A stretch of 64,000 nucleotides of DNA from Fictibacillus sp. BK138 (lineage in GTDB: Bacteria > Bacillota > Bacilli > Bacillales > Fictibacillaceae), in the NCBI RefSeq assembly GCF_004216955.1, contig NZ_SGXL01000001.1:744001-808000 (forward strand), in the 5' to 3' direction. Position numbers and translations under genes: made by a program. Below are positions 18,402 through 27,086 of this stretch, piece by piece (the first letter of the stretch is position 1; every line of letters begins with the position of its first letter). The notes below the pieces were generated by a model that searched no databases, had not been told where the DNA came from, and was given only the letters and a program-made list of their open reading frames with translations.

Positions 18402-18507
18402 TAGACATCACTCCTGTTCCTGTTTTTACGTATCATTTCCTTTTTTACTCGAAATTCAAACAATTTCTCCTCAAATCGACAATTTTCATATAAAATAGAT
18501 GAGTGAT

Positions 18508-18708
18508 TTATTTCCATATCTTAGAAAGAAGTTTGTATATTACATAATTAATTGCTGCAGCAATAATCGAGCCGATCACACCGGCAATGATTCGATCAGA
18601 TACACCTAAATTCCTATCATTCTCAGTCATAACACCGAATACAATGCTAGTGATCATTAGCATGGTTAATACTATAAAAAGTACCTTTAAGGTTTTTATA
18701 TTTTTCAA
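18508..18708 (-). CDS. Small two-segment membrane protein of unknown function
   Basis: This 66-residue protein has two likely membrane helices (about residues 8-26 and 40-59) joined by a short polar loop (TENDRNLGVSDR), with basic residues at both ends. The ribosome site is recognisable but weak. It is divergent from the yvl genes, with no overlap with their coding part. I see no family signature. Confidence rests on the open frame and membrane pattern only. Confidence 0.5.
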   Translation of the reverse strand: MKNIKTLKVLFIVLTMLMITSIVFGVMTENDRNLGVSDRIIAGVIGSIIAAAINYVIYKLLSKIWK

Positions 18709-18812
18709 ATGGAAGACGCTCCCTTTGGGGTTTTTGTCATTATCATACGGAATTTTAGAAGTTATGTCGAATGGGTATAGGGAAAAAGGAAGTTTGTTTC
18801 ATGAGGTCGAAG

Positions 18813-18834
18813 TAAAAAAAGGCACATGCCTTTT
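18813..18834. other. Hairpin in the yvlA leader
   Basis: AAAAGGC and GCCTTTT pair around a 4-nt loop. On the minus strand it is followed by a T run and would work as a terminator of antisense transcription; on the plus strand there is no T run. No SigW-type promoter was recognised in the 180 nt before yvlA. Confidence 0.5.
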
Positions 18835-18886
18835 GCTTGCATTCATGGTCGGTTTTCGTTTTTCATTCAGAGCAGGAGGTCATGTT

Positions 18887-19189
18887 ATGAAAGAAGGCAC
18901 GAAAAAAGCAGTTTCTGCTATATGTTATTTTAGTTTGTTTTTTGCACCTTTTCTGTTTCCGATCGTCGTCTACTTAGTTGTAGATGATTCGGAAGTAATG
19001 GAACATGCGAAAAAATCTTTCTTATCGCACTTATTACCAATTGTCGCAGTACCACTCGGGATTATTATCGTTTTTGAAACACAATATCATTTAGCTGCAA
19101 TCATTATCAGTGCACTCATTTTTGGTACTTTGACATTAATTGTGACCATCTGGAATATTGTTAAAGGGATAAAGGTAATTCTCTCATAA
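18887..19189 (+). CDS. yvlA: DUF4870-type membrane protein (YvlA-like)
   Basis: This 100-residue membrane protein has three hydrophobic segments (about residues 11-29, 44-62 and 68-92). It matches the position and size of B. subtilis YvlA, first gene of yvlABCD. The ATG at 18887 follows GCAGGAGG; a longer open frame upstream has no ribosome site and no conservation expected. In B. subtilis the operon belongs to the SigW envelope-stress regulon, but no SigW promoter was recognised here. The function is unknown. Confidence 0.78.
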   Translation: MKEGTKKAVSAICYFSLFFAPFLFPIVVYLVVDDSEVMEHAKKSFLSHLLPIVAVPLGIIIVFETQYHLAAIIISALIFGTLTLIVTIWNIVKGIKVILS

Positions 19190-19274
19190 ATCGTACAAGT
19201 AATACCGGAAACGTATCAGACATCTTAGAATCAGCCGGCGCCGGTGACGGAATCCAAAAGGGAGGCGTCAATGC

Positions 19275-20354
19275 ATGGAAGAACGGAAAATGATCTTAAA
19301 CATGTTAAACGAAGGGAAAATTTCAGCGGAAGAGGCTGAAAAGTTGTTATATGCCTTAAACGACAAGAAGAAAACTCAAATCAGCTCACTAAGCCCGATC
19401 AGTCTAAAAAAGAAAGCCGTGAACGGAGCTACGGCTGTGAAGCTTCCATCGTCCGGATATAAAGTGGCTAAGTTTTTTGATCGTGTTGTTAAACGGATTA
19501 AAACCGTTGATTTTGACCTAAACTTTGGACCATCAGAACCTGTGCAATATGTTTTTCAGGACAGCCATGTGATGTTTCAAGAGATGGACATCGAAGTCTA
19601 TAACGGATCTGTCACGGTTGTGCCTTGGGATCGCAAAGACGTCCAAGTTGAATGTGACGCGCATGTTTACAAGGTTCCTGAAGGATCTTCTGCAAAAACA
19701 AAGTTCAGAAATGAGACGTTCTACGATTGTGATGCTACCAAAATGCGTTTTTACTCTAGAAACAAACATCAAAAAGTAAACGCGGTTATATCGGTTCCAA
19801 GAGATTCTTATGAGGTAATCAAGATTACTACTTTTAATGGTCCTGTTAAAATCAGTGATTGCCAGGCAAAAACATTAACGGTAAAAACGACAGTAGGTGC
19901 TATTGCTGTTAATCATTGCTCAGGGGAAACAGTTAAAGCAACAGCTGCGAATGGTTCGTTAACATTAAAAGACTGTGAATACAAAGACGTTGAAGCAGAC
20001 ACGATGAACGGCCCAGTCAGGCTTACGGTAGATGCTTCACAGGTCCGTTCTGAAACCATTAACGGATCGATTTACTGCCGTTTTGCTTCAACTGTTGAAG
20101 GGTATGCATCTTTTAAAACGGTGACGGGAAAAATAGAAACTGAATTCCCGGAAACACTAGAACTTGATGCGGTGCTGAAAACGATTGTTGGAGGATTTAT
20201 TTGTGACTTTGATTCAGTAGAAGTTAGAGAAGAGAAAAAGGAAGTCACGCGTAAGTTCCTCTCTTTTATCGCGAATAAAGGAGCAGCATGGCCGCAGTTC
20301 AAGCTTGAAGCTGAAGCGAAAACAGGTTCAGTTGCGGTGTTAAAAGCCAAATAG
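19275..20354 (+). CDS. yvlB: DUF4097 beta-helix-like protein (YvlB-like)
   Basis: This 359-residue protein has two parts. The first ~30 residues (ERKMILNMLNEGKISAEEAE) form the short SHOCT-like helical segment typical of YvlB. From about residue 95 a run of short beta strands with recurring NGS/NGP turns (VYNGSVTVV, FNGPVKI, ANGSLTL, MNGPVRL, INGSIYC) is the DUF4097 'putative adhesin' repeat, which folds as a right-handed helix of strands. No signal peptide is present. It is the second gene of the yvl operon, with start ATG 19275 after GGGAGGCG. The role is unknown but linked to envelope stress in B. subtilis. Confidence 0.85.
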   Translation: MEERKMILNMLNEGKISAEEAEKLLYALNDKKKTQISSLSPISLKKKAVNGATAVKLPSSGYKVAKFFDRVVKRIKTVDFDLNFGPSEPVQYVFQDSHVMFQEMDIEVYNGSVTVVPWDRKDVQVECDAHVYKVPEGSSAKTKFRNETFYDCDATKMRFYSRNKHQKVNAVISVPRDSYEVIKITTFNGPVKISDCQAKTLTVKTTVGAIAVNHCSGETVKATAANGSLTLKDCEYKDVEADTMNGPVRLTVDASQVRSETINGSIYCRFASTVEGYASFKTVTGKIETEFPETLELDAVLKTIVGGFICDFDSVEVREEKKEVTRKFLSFIANKGAAWPQFKLEAEAKTGSVAVLKAK

Positions 20355-20369
20355 AGGTGATGTTATTTT

Positions 20370-20561
20370 ATGAAAAAGCTAAAACGGTCTACTGATGCGA
20401 AGATCGCTGGTGTGTGCGGCGGACTCGCTGAATATATGAATGTCGATCCAACGGTTGTACGGCTCGGAACCGTAGCTCTTGCTATTTTTACAGCGGTCAT
20501 TCCCGTAGGGCTTTCCTATATTATTGCAATGGCAGTCATGCCTGAAGAAAGCGACTTTTAA
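20370..20561 (+). CDS. yvlC: PspC-domain protein (YvlC-like)
   Basis: This 63-residue protein is a single PspC domain. The conserved start [20 protein letters not shown] is followed by DPTVVRL and one long hydrophobic helix (about residues 34-56). PspC proteins sit in the inner membrane and take part in phage-shock/envelope-stress responses. It is preceded by a good Shine-Dalgarno site (AGAGGTG), 15 nt after yvlB, and its stop codon directly abuts the yvlD start. Confidence 0.9.
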   Translation: MKKLKRSTDAKIAGVCGGLAEYMNVDPTVVRLGTVALAIFTAVIPVGLSYIIAMAVMPEESDF

Positions 20562-20936
20562 ATGAAAAGCTGGCTGGCTTCCTTACTTATTAATACAATC
20601 GCTTTAATGGTTGTCGCTGGGTATTTCGATGGATTTCATATCGAAAATATCAGTGCTGCACTAATAGCCAGCGTGTTGCTGTCACTGTTTAACGTTTTCT
20701 TAAAACCGGTATTAGTGCTTTTGACGCTGCCAGTGACCATCATTTCTTTAGGATTATTTCTTATCGTCATCAATGCTGCACTATTATCACTGACGGCTGA
20801 ACTGATGGGTGACTCCTTTAATATCGATGGATTTGGAATGGCACTCCTTGCGGCCATAATCATCTCCCTACTCAATATGTTCCTCACTAACTTTATCTTA
20901 GAGCCTATGAAGAAGAGAAAAAAGAAAAGAAGATAA
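20562..20936 (+). CDS. yvlD: Phage-holin-family-4-type membrane protein (YvlD-like)
   Basis: This 124-residue protein has four membrane segments (about residues 5-22, 28-48, 52-75 and 88-108) and a strongly basic tail (KKRKKKRR). It belongs to the 'phage holin family 4' superfamily represented by B. subtilis YvlD; the name does not imply lysis. The ATG follows the yvlC stop with no gap, so translation is probably coupled. It is the last gene of the yvl operon before a terminator. Confidence 0.87.
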   Translation: MKSWLASLLINTIALMVVAGYFDGFHIENISAALIASVLLSLFNVFLKPVLVLLTLPVTIISLGLFLIVINAALLSLTAELMGDSFNIDGFGMALLAAIIISLLNMFLTNFILEPMKKRKKKRR

Positions 20937-20943
20937 TGATTCG

Positions 20944-20970
20944 ACACCTCTCAAGGAGAGGTGTTTTTTT
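20944..20970 (+). terminator. yvl operon terminator
   Basis: CACCTCTC and GAGAGGTG form a perfect 8-bp stem with a 3-nt loop, followed by seven T. Confidence 0.95.
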
Positions 20971-21004
20971 GTTTAGTGTTTTTGCAATCTTTGTCGCTCT
21001 TGTA

Positions 21005-21139
21005 AGTGGTTGATTTCCTCTTTAGGATGCTCGCTTTCCGCGGGGCGAACGGTGAGCCTCCTCGGCAAATTTCGCCTGCGGGGTCTCACCTGACCGCTAG
21101 TCCCGCAGGAGTCTCGCACCTTCCGCTCCAATCAACTTG
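21005..21139 (-). repeat. 140-bp structured dispersed repeat, copy B (inverted)
   Basis: This is the same element as at 18001 in the opposite orientation. The short outer stem is GCGGG/CCCGC. The inner stem keeps GGTGAG/CTCACC, but the next pairs are poorer, with an alternative GGC/GCC tip. The remaining gap to 21359 is AT-rich and probably holds the promoter of the protease gene. Confidence 0.9.
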
Positions 21140-21359
21140 CAAGGAAGAGAGGTATCAAAAAGTAACAATTCTGTAGAAAACAGCCTATTATTTTGGGGAA
21201 AAAGTGCTGTTTTGTCTTAAAACTAAGTATTTAGAACTATTATAAAATAATATTTTTGTCGTTTCTTAGTGCCAAAGTCCAATTTCAAAATTTGGATGAT
21301 ATGGTACATTTTAAAAGCAACAAAATTCTGAACATTCATATAAATCAGGAGGGGACATA

Positions 21360-23789
21360 ATGGGGATAGGGAAGAATAAATGGGGTAAAACGTTGCTTGC
21401 AACGAGTTTGTCGTTAGGACTAGCTTCATCATCATTGTTCGCAGGCTCAACAAATGTTAATGCACAATCAGCTATGGATGAGGTGTTGAAAGGAATTAAA
21501 AACCATAACCATTCGCATTCTAGTTTGGACTTAGCGATTGTGAATAAAGAAAGATTAATAGATTTATTGGTTAAGCAAGGTGTTGTTTCTAAAAACGCAT
21601 CTGCAAAACAAAAGGAAGCAGCTCTTGATAAGTATCTTGACTTAAAAGGAGAAGAAACAGGGGCAAAAGGAAATGATCCGCTTGCTGCGAAAGTAAAAGC
21701 TTCCGATGCTAAAAAGGAGAAGAAATTCAAAGGACTCAAAGGTAAGAAAGATGAAGGAGTAAAAACAAAAAATCCTGATCCTGTAAAAGAAAAACCTTAC
21801 AAAGGTGAAGTTCGAAAAGACAAAGTACTTGTATTATCAGTAGAGTATTCTGACTTTGAGCATAATAACATTGATCCAAGTGAAACAGACAACTATTATT
21901 CTGACTATCCACTTTCACACTATGAAGATATGATTTTTGGTGATAATGGTGTTAAAGGTCCAAACGGTGAAAATTTTGTTTCTATGAAACAGTTCTATGA
22001 ACAGCAATCAGGTGGCACATATTCTGTACAAGGTAAAGCATATGGCTGGCTGAAAGTTCCTGGAACAGCTGCTTATTACGGAGCAGACAAAGCTTCAGGC
22101 GGACATGATAATGTAGTAGATGAAAATAATAAAGGTGGATCAAAACAGCTGGTTGTTGATGCCTACAATGCTGCATTAGCCGCAGGTGTCCCAGTTGAAG
22201 ATTATGATGTTGAAGATCCGCATGATTTAGATGGTGATGGAAATGTTCTTGAGGCGGATGGTCTAGTCGATCATCTCATGATTATTCATGCTGGTGTTGG
22301 ACAAGAAGCAGGTGGGGGGTCTCTAGGTAATAATGCAATATGGTCACACCGTTCAGCGAAATTTGTAGATAATGATGGCCGCATTAATGAAGATGGTTCT
22401 CCAAAAGGTAAACCTGGTTTCTATGATTATACGATGATGCCTGAAGATGGAGCGACAGGAGTTTTCGCTCATGAATATGGACATGATCTAGGATATCCTG
22501 ATGAATATGACACAATCTATTCAGGAACAGGTGAGGCCGTAGGTTACTGGTCTATTATGGCGAGTGGCTCATGGGCTGGTAAAATTGGAGGAACAGAACC
22601 AACTGGATTCTCTCCATTAGCTAAAACCTTTTTTCAGTCTACTTTAGGTGGAAACTGGACAACGCCAACTGAAATTGATTTAGAGGATGTTAAGTCTAAA
22701 GGAAAGCAATTCTTACTTGATCAAGCTAATTCACCAAATGGGAAGAACAATCAAGCTATTAAAGTAAATCTTCCTCAGAAAAAGACACCAATTACTGCAC
22801 CGCTAACAGGCTCTTACCAATATTGGGGCGGACAGCAGGATGAGATCGATACAAATATGGTGACAAATGTTAACTTAACTGGTAAGTCTTCTGCTACTTT
22901 AACATTTGATGCATGGTATGACATTGAAGAGCAATGGGATTTTGCTTTTGTACAAGTATCTGAAGACAACGGTGCAACATGGAAATCTCTAGGGAATGAA
23001 AATACACGCTCTGATGTAACTTCTCAAGGCTATCCAACAATTCTAGATTCAATGCCTGGATTTACGGGAATGTCTGATGGATGGGAACAGCAAACATTTG
23101 ATCTTTCAGATTATGCAGGAAAAGAAATTCAGCTTCGCCTTCGTTATGCAACAGATTGGGGGACAAGCCAGCTTGGTTTCTTTGCAGACAATATCAATGT
23201 AGTAGCAGATGGTCAAACAATTGTGGAAGATGGCGCAGAAGCTGCTTCACCATTTACTTTTAATGGATTTGAAAAGAACGATGGCAACAAATACAGTGAT
23301 CATTATTATTTACTTGAGTGGAGAAATCATGCGGGAGTAGATATGGGTCTGAAAAATATTAGACGTGGTGCCTCTCTTATGAGTTATGATGGTGGTTTAG
23401 TAGTTTGGTATGTTGATCCTTCATTTACTGATAACTGGACTGGCGTCCACCCAGGAGATGGTTTTGTAGGTGTTGTTGATGCTCACGTTAATACTGACCT
23501 GCAATGGAACTTCGCTGATGGAACAAAAGCGCAAGCAAGCACACGTTACCATATTGCTGATGCTGCGTTTGGTTTGAATAAAACTTCTGGATTAAATTTA
23601 GACTATCCTGGTTTACAAACATTAAAGCTTGCAAGCCAGCCAGCAGTTCCGTTATTTGATGATAGCAATTCGTTTGCAAATCCGTACATGGATGATGCTG
23701 GCCGTAACATTACGGAATACGGTTTGAAAATTAAAGTTATCGGACAAGCAAAAGACAAATCCGTTGGATCTGTAGTAATCTACAAGTAA
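21360..23789 (+). CDS. Immune inhibitor A-type M6 metalloprotease, secreted
   Basis: This 809-residue zinc metalloprotease begins with a signal peptide: basic GKNKWGK, a hydrophobic stretch to about residue 30, then a likely cut near NAQSA. A Lys-rich pro-region follows to about residue 150. The catalytic site is HEYGHDLGYPDEYD at about residues 371-384 (HExxHxxGxxD), the M6 signature. A beta-rich domain with FDAWYDIEEQWDFAFVQVS near residue 525 resembles that of InhA, which degrades host antibacterial peptides and matrix proteins in Bacillus cereus and B. thuringiensis. The start follows CAGGAGGGG. The gene is monocistronic and reads more AT-rich than its neighbours, which may indicate transfer. 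Confidence 0.93.
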   Translation: MGIGKNKWGKTLLATSLSLGLASSSLFAGSTNVNAQSAMDEVLKGIKNHNHSHSSLDLAIVNKERLIDLLVKQGVVSKNASAKQKEAALDKYLDLKGEETGAKGNDPLAAKVKASDAKKEKKFKGLKGKKDEGVKTKNPDPVKEKPYKGEVRKDKVLVLSVEYSDFEHNNIDPSETDNYYSDYPLSHYEDMIFGDNGVKGPNGENFVSMKQFYEQQSGGTYSVQGKAYGWLKVPGTAAYYGADKASGGHDNVVDENNKGGSKQLVVDAYNAALAAGVPVEDYDVEDPHDLDGDGNVLEADGLVDHLMIIHAGVGQEAGGGSLGNNAIWSHRSAKFVDNDGRINEDGSPKGKPGFYDYTMMPEDGATGVFAHEYGHDLGYPDEYDTIYSGTGEAVGYWSIMASGSWAGKIGGTEPTGFSPLAKTFFQSTLGGNWTTPTEIDLEDVKSKGKQFLLDQANSPNGKNNQAIKVNLPQKKTPITAPLTGSYQYWGGQQDEIDTNMVTNVNLTGKSSATLTFDAWYDIEEQWDFAFVQVSEDNGATWKSLGNENTRSDVTSQGYPTILDSMPGFTGMSDGWEQQTFDLSDYAGKEIQLRLRYATDWGTSQLGFFADNINVVADGQTIVEDGAEAASPFTFNGFEKNDGNKYSDHYYLLEWRNHAGVDMGLKNIRRGASLMSYDGGLVVWYVDPSFTDNWTGVHPGDGFVGVVDAHVNTDLQWNFADGTKAQASTRYHIADAAFGLNKTSGLNLDYPGLQTLKLASQPAVPLFDDSNSFANPYMDDAGRNITEYGLKIKVIGQAKDKSVGSVVIYK

Positions 23790-23794
23790 TTTCG

Positions 23795-23829
23795 AATACC
23801 TCTCGCCAAAAAGCGGGAGGTATTTTTTG
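23795..23829 (+). terminator. Terminator of the M6 protease gene
   Basis: AATACCTCTCGC and GCGGGAGGTATT pair around a 6-nt loop and are followed by a T run. Confidence 0.93.
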
Positions 23830-23849
23830 TACCCAGTTTAGTTAAATTG

Positions 23850-23858
23850 TGGTAAAAT
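23850..23858 (+). promoter_or_regulatory. Extended -10 promoter of the leader RNA
   Basis: TGGTAAAAT is a TGN-extended -10 element. Transcription would start near 23865. A -35 box is not obvious. Confidence 0.5.
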
Positions 23859-23890
23859 AAAACCAATCTGTTTGAAAGAAAGGAACTTTA

Positions 23891-23920
23891 GTGACCTGTA
23901 TGCCAACATTTAATCTGTAA
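23891..23920 (+). CDS. Putative 9-codon leader peptide
   Basis: GTG at 23891 opens a frame of nine codons (MTCMPTFNL) ending in TAA. AAAGGA lies 6 nt upstream, a good ribosome site. Its last codons overlap the 5' strand of the long-range stem 23914-23923, so a ribosome there would prevent that pairing. An ATG at 23900 in the same frame is a shorter alternative. Confidence 0.4.
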   Translation: MTCMPTFNL

Positions 23921-24055
23921 TGGAAAACAATTGGATCGCTTCTCAGCCGTTAAAAAACAACGTGTTTTTGACCACGGGAGAAGTCTGTCTATATCCCATT
24001 ACAGAGGAAATACAGCGAACTGCAGTCCGTTGCGTTCTTTAACGATGCGTTCCAG

Positions 24056-24084
24056 GCCCTCCTTGTTAAAGGGGGGCTTTTTTT
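24056..24084 (+). terminator. Attenuator-type terminator before the S4-domain gene
   Basis: GCCCTCCTT pairs with AAGGGGGGC (one wobble) around GTTA and is followed by seven T. Confidence 0.9.
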
Positions 24085-24147
24085 CGTTCTGCAAGATTTT
24101 CAAATAGAAGTTGTATTCCCTCGCTACTATTACGAGGTGAAATCAAT

Positions 24148-24651
24148 ATGCAAACTCAACAATACTCTTTAATGCTTCTTAAAAAACAAGAAGCCGATAC
24201 GGTAAAAAAGCAATGCAAGATGTGCGGAAAGGTCACGATTTTTACAGATACGACAATCCGAAGACATAATGCGAACGGTAAAAACATCTATCAGTTTGCG
24301 ATTTATAAGTGTCCGAAGAATCATTCGTGGAACAAAAAGCTCGATATTTATAAATCGTTTACCAATCACGTCGATCCTGCGACACTTGTTCCTTCTGAGT
24401 TTAAGCCGATAGAGGAAGGAGAAAAAATAGCTCTTTCTGAATCAGGCAGCGATTCCTTTGAAATCAATATTACAGGTGCTGAAGGGAATTTCCGGTTAGA
24501 CCGCACGCTTGCTGATCATATCGAAGAATGGAGCCGTACAGAAATAGCACAAAAGATTAAAAGCGGTACGATCCTTTTAAACGATTGTTTAACGAAACCG
24601 AGTCAAAAGTTAGCTGTTCATGATAGAATTTCAATAACTATAAATGAATAA
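24148..24651 (+). CDS. Zinc-ribbon plus S4-like RNA-binding protein
   Basis: This 167-residue soluble protein has a CKMCG knuckle near residue 25 and KCPKNHSW near residue 55, which together could bind zinc. The last ~55 residues (FRLDRTLADHIEEWSRTEIAQ, then KIKSGTILLNDCLTKPSQKL, then VHDRISITI) fit the S4 fold, a small RNA-binding domain found in ribosomal proteins, pseudouridine synthases and the ribosome-rescue factors Hsp15 and RqcP. I do not recognise a named orthologue. It follows a ~220-nt leader with a terminator, so expression is probably attenuated. A role with RNA or ribosomes is inference. Confidence 0.72.
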   Translation: MQTQQYSLMLLKKQEADTVKKQCKMCGKVTIFTDTTIRRHNANGKNIYQFAIYKCPKNHSWNKKLDIYKSFTNHVDPATLVPSEFKPIEEGEKIALSESGSDSFEINITGAEGNFRLDRTLADHIEEWSRTEIAQKIKSGTILLNDCLTKPSQKLAVHDRISITINE

Positions 24652-24714
24652 ACAACAATCCAAGGCCGTTTGTACTTTTCAAACGGTCCTTGTTTTTAAA
24701 AGGGGCAATTCAAT

Positions 24715-25218
24715 ATGGAAACAGAACGTCTTCAATTCAGGTGCTACACAAATGATGATTTTCCGTTTTTCGCCTCACTATGGGCGGATTCGGATGTTGT
24801 TCAATTCATCGGAAAAGGTATGACAAGATCCACAGAGGAAGCTCATAAGAGTTTTCAAGAATGGCTTCTGCCAGGCTACCGGGAAGGAAGAGGCCTGTAT
24901 CTTATTCTCCATAAAGAAACCATGCAGCCAATCGGGCATGCAGGAGTGGTTCAGCAAGCTGTGGACGGCAAGAAAGAATTTGAAATCGGTTATTGGCTCG
25001 CCAAAGAATATTGGGGAAACGGATATGCGACGGAAGCGGCATCCTTTTTTAAAGAATACGCATCAAAGCAGCTAGGATTAAAGAGACTCATCTGCCTCAT
25101 TCAGCAGCAAAATGAACGGTCCATCAGTGTTGCCAGTAAACTTGGCATGGTACATGAGAAAAACACGACATTTAACACGATTCCTGTAAATGTTTATACG
25201 TGGACGTCTGACCAATAA
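24715..25218 (+). CDS. GNAT acetyltransferase (RimJ/RimL-type)
   Basis: This 167-residue protein opens with the RimL-type phrase METERLQFRCYTNDDF and contains EIGYWLAKEYWGNGYATEAA (about residues 88-107), the acetyl-CoA-binding motif A, followed by NERSISVASKLGM. Members acetylate protein N-termini, amino acids or small molecules; the substrate is unknown. A Shine-Dalgarno site (AAAGGGG) precedes the ATG. A T-rich hairpin (CAAGGCCGTTTGTAC and complement) lies between it and the S4 gene. Confidence 0.87.
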   Translation: METERLQFRCYTNDDFPFFASLWADSDVVQFIGKGMTRSTEEAHKSFQEWLLPGYREGRGLYLILHKETMQPIGHAGVVQQAVDGKKEFEIGYWLAKEYWGNGYATEAASFFKEYASKQLGLKRLICLIQQQNERSISVASKLGMVHEKNTTFNTIPVNVYTWTSDQ

Positions 25219-25256
25219 ATTTCAAACGTAACCTTTTGGTTAATACGGTTGTGAAG

Positions 25257-25265
25257 TGATACAAT
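25257..25265 (+). promoter_or_regulatory. Extended -10 promoter of hprK
   Basis: TGATACAAT is a TGN-extended -10, with TTGGTT at 25236-25241 as a -35 at 18 bp, about 30 bp before the hprK start. Confidence 0.65.
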
Positions 25266-25296
25266 AGAATCATTGGAAAATGTCAAGGAGGACCCT

Positions 25297-26232
25297 ATGG
25301 CGAAGGTACATATTCATGAATTAATCAATAAGTTTCAACTGGAGCTCGTCAGTGGTGAGGAAGGCATACACCGCACGATCCGTACGAGCGATATTTCACG
25401 TCCTGGTCTTGAGATGGCTGGGTATTTTACTTTTTATCCAGGAGAGCGTCTTCAGTTATTAGGAAAAACGGAGCTGTCGTTCATTTCTGAGCTGGATCCT
25501 GAAACACGCATGGAAAGATTGAGCCTGCTGTGTACAGATGAAACGCCTGGAATCATCGTTTCACGAGATATCGAGGTGCCAAAAGAGCTGTTGAAGGCTT
25601 CACACAAAACTGGTGTGCCGATCATGCGCTCACCTGTAACGACGACACGTCTTTCAAGCCGCATCACGAACTTTCTTGAGAGCCGCCTCGCACCGACGAC
25701 TGCGAAGCATGGTGTGCTTGTGGATATATATGGTATTGGTGTGCTGATTACTGGTAACTCCGGAGTTGGTAAGAGTGAAACAGCCCTTGAGCTTGTAAAG
25801 CGCGGTCACAGACTCGTAGCCGATGATTCTGTTGAAATCCGTCAGGAAGATGAAGATACGCTGATTGGAAGCGCACCTGAACTGATTCAGCATCTTTTAG
25901 AAATCAGAGGTCTTGGCATCATCAATGTAATGACGCTGTTTGGTGCTGGAGCGATCCGCAACTATAAAAAAATCTCAATTGTTATGAATCTCGAAGCTTG
26001 GGATTCTAAAAAGGTGTATGACCGACTAGGATTGGAAGAGGAGACAACGAAAATCATCGATACAGAGATACCAATCTTGACGATTCCTGTTCGCCCTGGG
26101 CGGAACTTAGCGGTAATCATTGAGGTAGCAGCCATGAACTTCCGATTGAAGCGAATGGGCATGAACGCTGCACAGCAATTTTCCGAGAGGCTGACGGATG
26201 TAATCGAAGCTGGAGACGATGACGATCTATAA
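25297..26232 (+). CDS. hprK: HPr kinase/phosphorylase
   Basis: HprK phosphorylates Ser46 of HPr and Crh with ATP or PPi and reverses the reaction, setting carbon-catabolite control through CcpA. The catalytic P-loop GNSGVGKSE lies at about residues 154-162, and the family signature [16 protein letters not shown] near residue 206 is intact. The C-terminal segment [15 protein letters not shown] is conserved too. The ATG at 25297 follows AAGGAGG and gives 311 residues, one more than B. subtilis. It heads the operon hprK-lgt-yvoD-ppaX-yvoF; its partner Crh is encoded at 49963. Confidence 0.97.
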   Translation: MAKVHIHELINKFQLELVSGEEGIHRTIRTSDISRPGLEMAGYFTFYPGERLQLLGKTELSFISELDPETRMERLSLLCTDETPGIIVSRDIEVPKELLKASHKTGVPIMRSPVTTTRLSSRITNFLESRLAPTTAKHGVLVDIYGIGVLITGNSGVGKSETALELVKRGHRLVADDSVEIRQEDEDTLIGSAPELIQHLLEIRGLGIINVMTLFGAGAIRNYKKISIVMNLEAWDSKKVYDRLGLEEETTKIIDTEIPILTIPVRPGRNLAVIIEVAAMNFRLKRMGMNAAQQFSERLTDVIEAGDDDDL

Positions 26233-26254
26233 GAACTAAAAGGAAGTGGAGAAT

Positions 26255-27070
26255 GTGGAACAAACGATTCAGCCGTTGGACCGTGTAGCGCTGGAGTTAG
26301 GTCCTATTACGATCTATTGGTACGGTCTTATTATTGGTTTAGGTGCGATGCTCGGGCTATGGCTCGCCGTAAGAGAATCAGAACGCCGGGGGCTTGCGAA
26401 AGACACATTTGTAGATGTGGTCATGATTGCTGTTCCTGTTGCGATTCTATGTGCAAGACTTTATTATGTTGCGTTTGAATGGGACTTTTACAAAGATAAC
26501 CCTGGTAAGATCCTGGCCGTATGGGAAGGCGGCATCGCCATTCATGGAGCATTGATCGGTTCTTTTTTAACGGGGCTTATTTTCTGTAAAAGAAGAGGTA
26601 TTTCTTTTTGGAAACTCGTAGATATCGCAGCACCTAGTATTCTGCTCGGTCAGGCGATCGGCCGCTGGGGCAATTTCATGAACCAGGAAGCTCATGGCGG
26701 ACCTGTTACAAGGGATTTTCTCGAATCACTGATGCTGCCTGATTTTATCATCAATCAGATGTACATTGACGGAACCTATTACCACCCGACTTTTTTATAT
26801 GAATCTCTTTGGAGCTTCGCGGGTGTCATCATCCTTCTTTATTTACGAAGAGTGAACCTTCATAGAGGGGAACTGTTCTTAACGTATATCATCTGGTACT
26901 CGATCGGACGCTTTTTTGTGGAAGGATTGCGTACAGACAGCTTGATCGTTTGGGAAACTTCTCTTCGAATCGCTCAAGTCATGAGCTTGATCTGGATCGC
27001 TGCTGCGGTCATCATCTGGATCTATAGAAGAAAAGCAGGTTTGGCTGAAAAAAGATATTTAGAGAGCTAA
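26255..27070 (+). CDS. lgt: Prolipoprotein diacylglyceryl transferase
   Basis: Lgt transfers diacylglycerol from phosphatidylglycerol to the lipobox Cys of prolipoproteins in the membrane. It has about seven membrane segments. Key motifs are [14 protein letters not shown] (with the essential His), [15 protein letters not shown] (the Lgt signature) and the late [15 protein letters not shown]. The start is probably the GTG at 26255, 8 nt after AAAGGAAG; the GTG at 26246 is too close to that site. It lies 22 nt behind hprK and is co-transcribed with it, as in B. subtilis. Confidence 0.96.
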   Translation: MEQTIQPLDRVALELGPITIYWYGLIIGLGAMLGLWLAVRESERRGLAKDTFVDVVMIAVPVAILCARLYYVAFEWDFYKDNPGKILAVWEGGIAIHGALIGSFLTGLIFCKRRGISFWKLVDIAAPSILLGQAIGRWGNFMNQEAHGGPVTRDFLESLMLPDFIINQMYIDGTYYHPTFLYESLWSFAGVIILLYLRRVNLHRGELFLTYIIWYSIGRFFVEGLRTDSLIVWETSLRIAQVMSLIWIAAAVIIWIYRRKAGLAEKRYLES

Positions 27071-27086
27071 GGGAGGCGAATGAAAA

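Larger units (their letters stand above)
23865..24084 (+). ncRNA. Structured leader (or small RNA) with terminator, upstream of the S4-domain gene
   Basis: This ~220-nt segment between the protease and S4 genes shows a long-range 10-bp stem TCTGTAATGG (23914-23923) / CCATTACAGA (23996-24005). Inside it are CTTCTC/GAGAAG and a hairpin with AAAAAC/GTTTTT. The segment ends in an intrinsic terminator 64 nt before the S4 gene. A tiny ORF ends inside the first stem strand. The arrangement is typical of transcription attenuation. I could not match it to a known riboswitch, T-box or 6S RNA, and an independent small RNA is the alternative. Confidence 0.6.

Noticed and set aside
18587-18886. Open frame upstream of yvlA that would triple its length
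   Set aside because: It lacks a ribosome site and overlaps the divergent small gene; the ATG at 18887 after GCAGGAGG is clearly better.
23865-24084. 6S RNA, T-box or a known riboswitch
   Set aside because: No T-box AGGGTGGNACCGCG motif, no recognised aptamer core, and I could not fit the 6S central bubble; the tiny ORF and terminator favour an attenuator.
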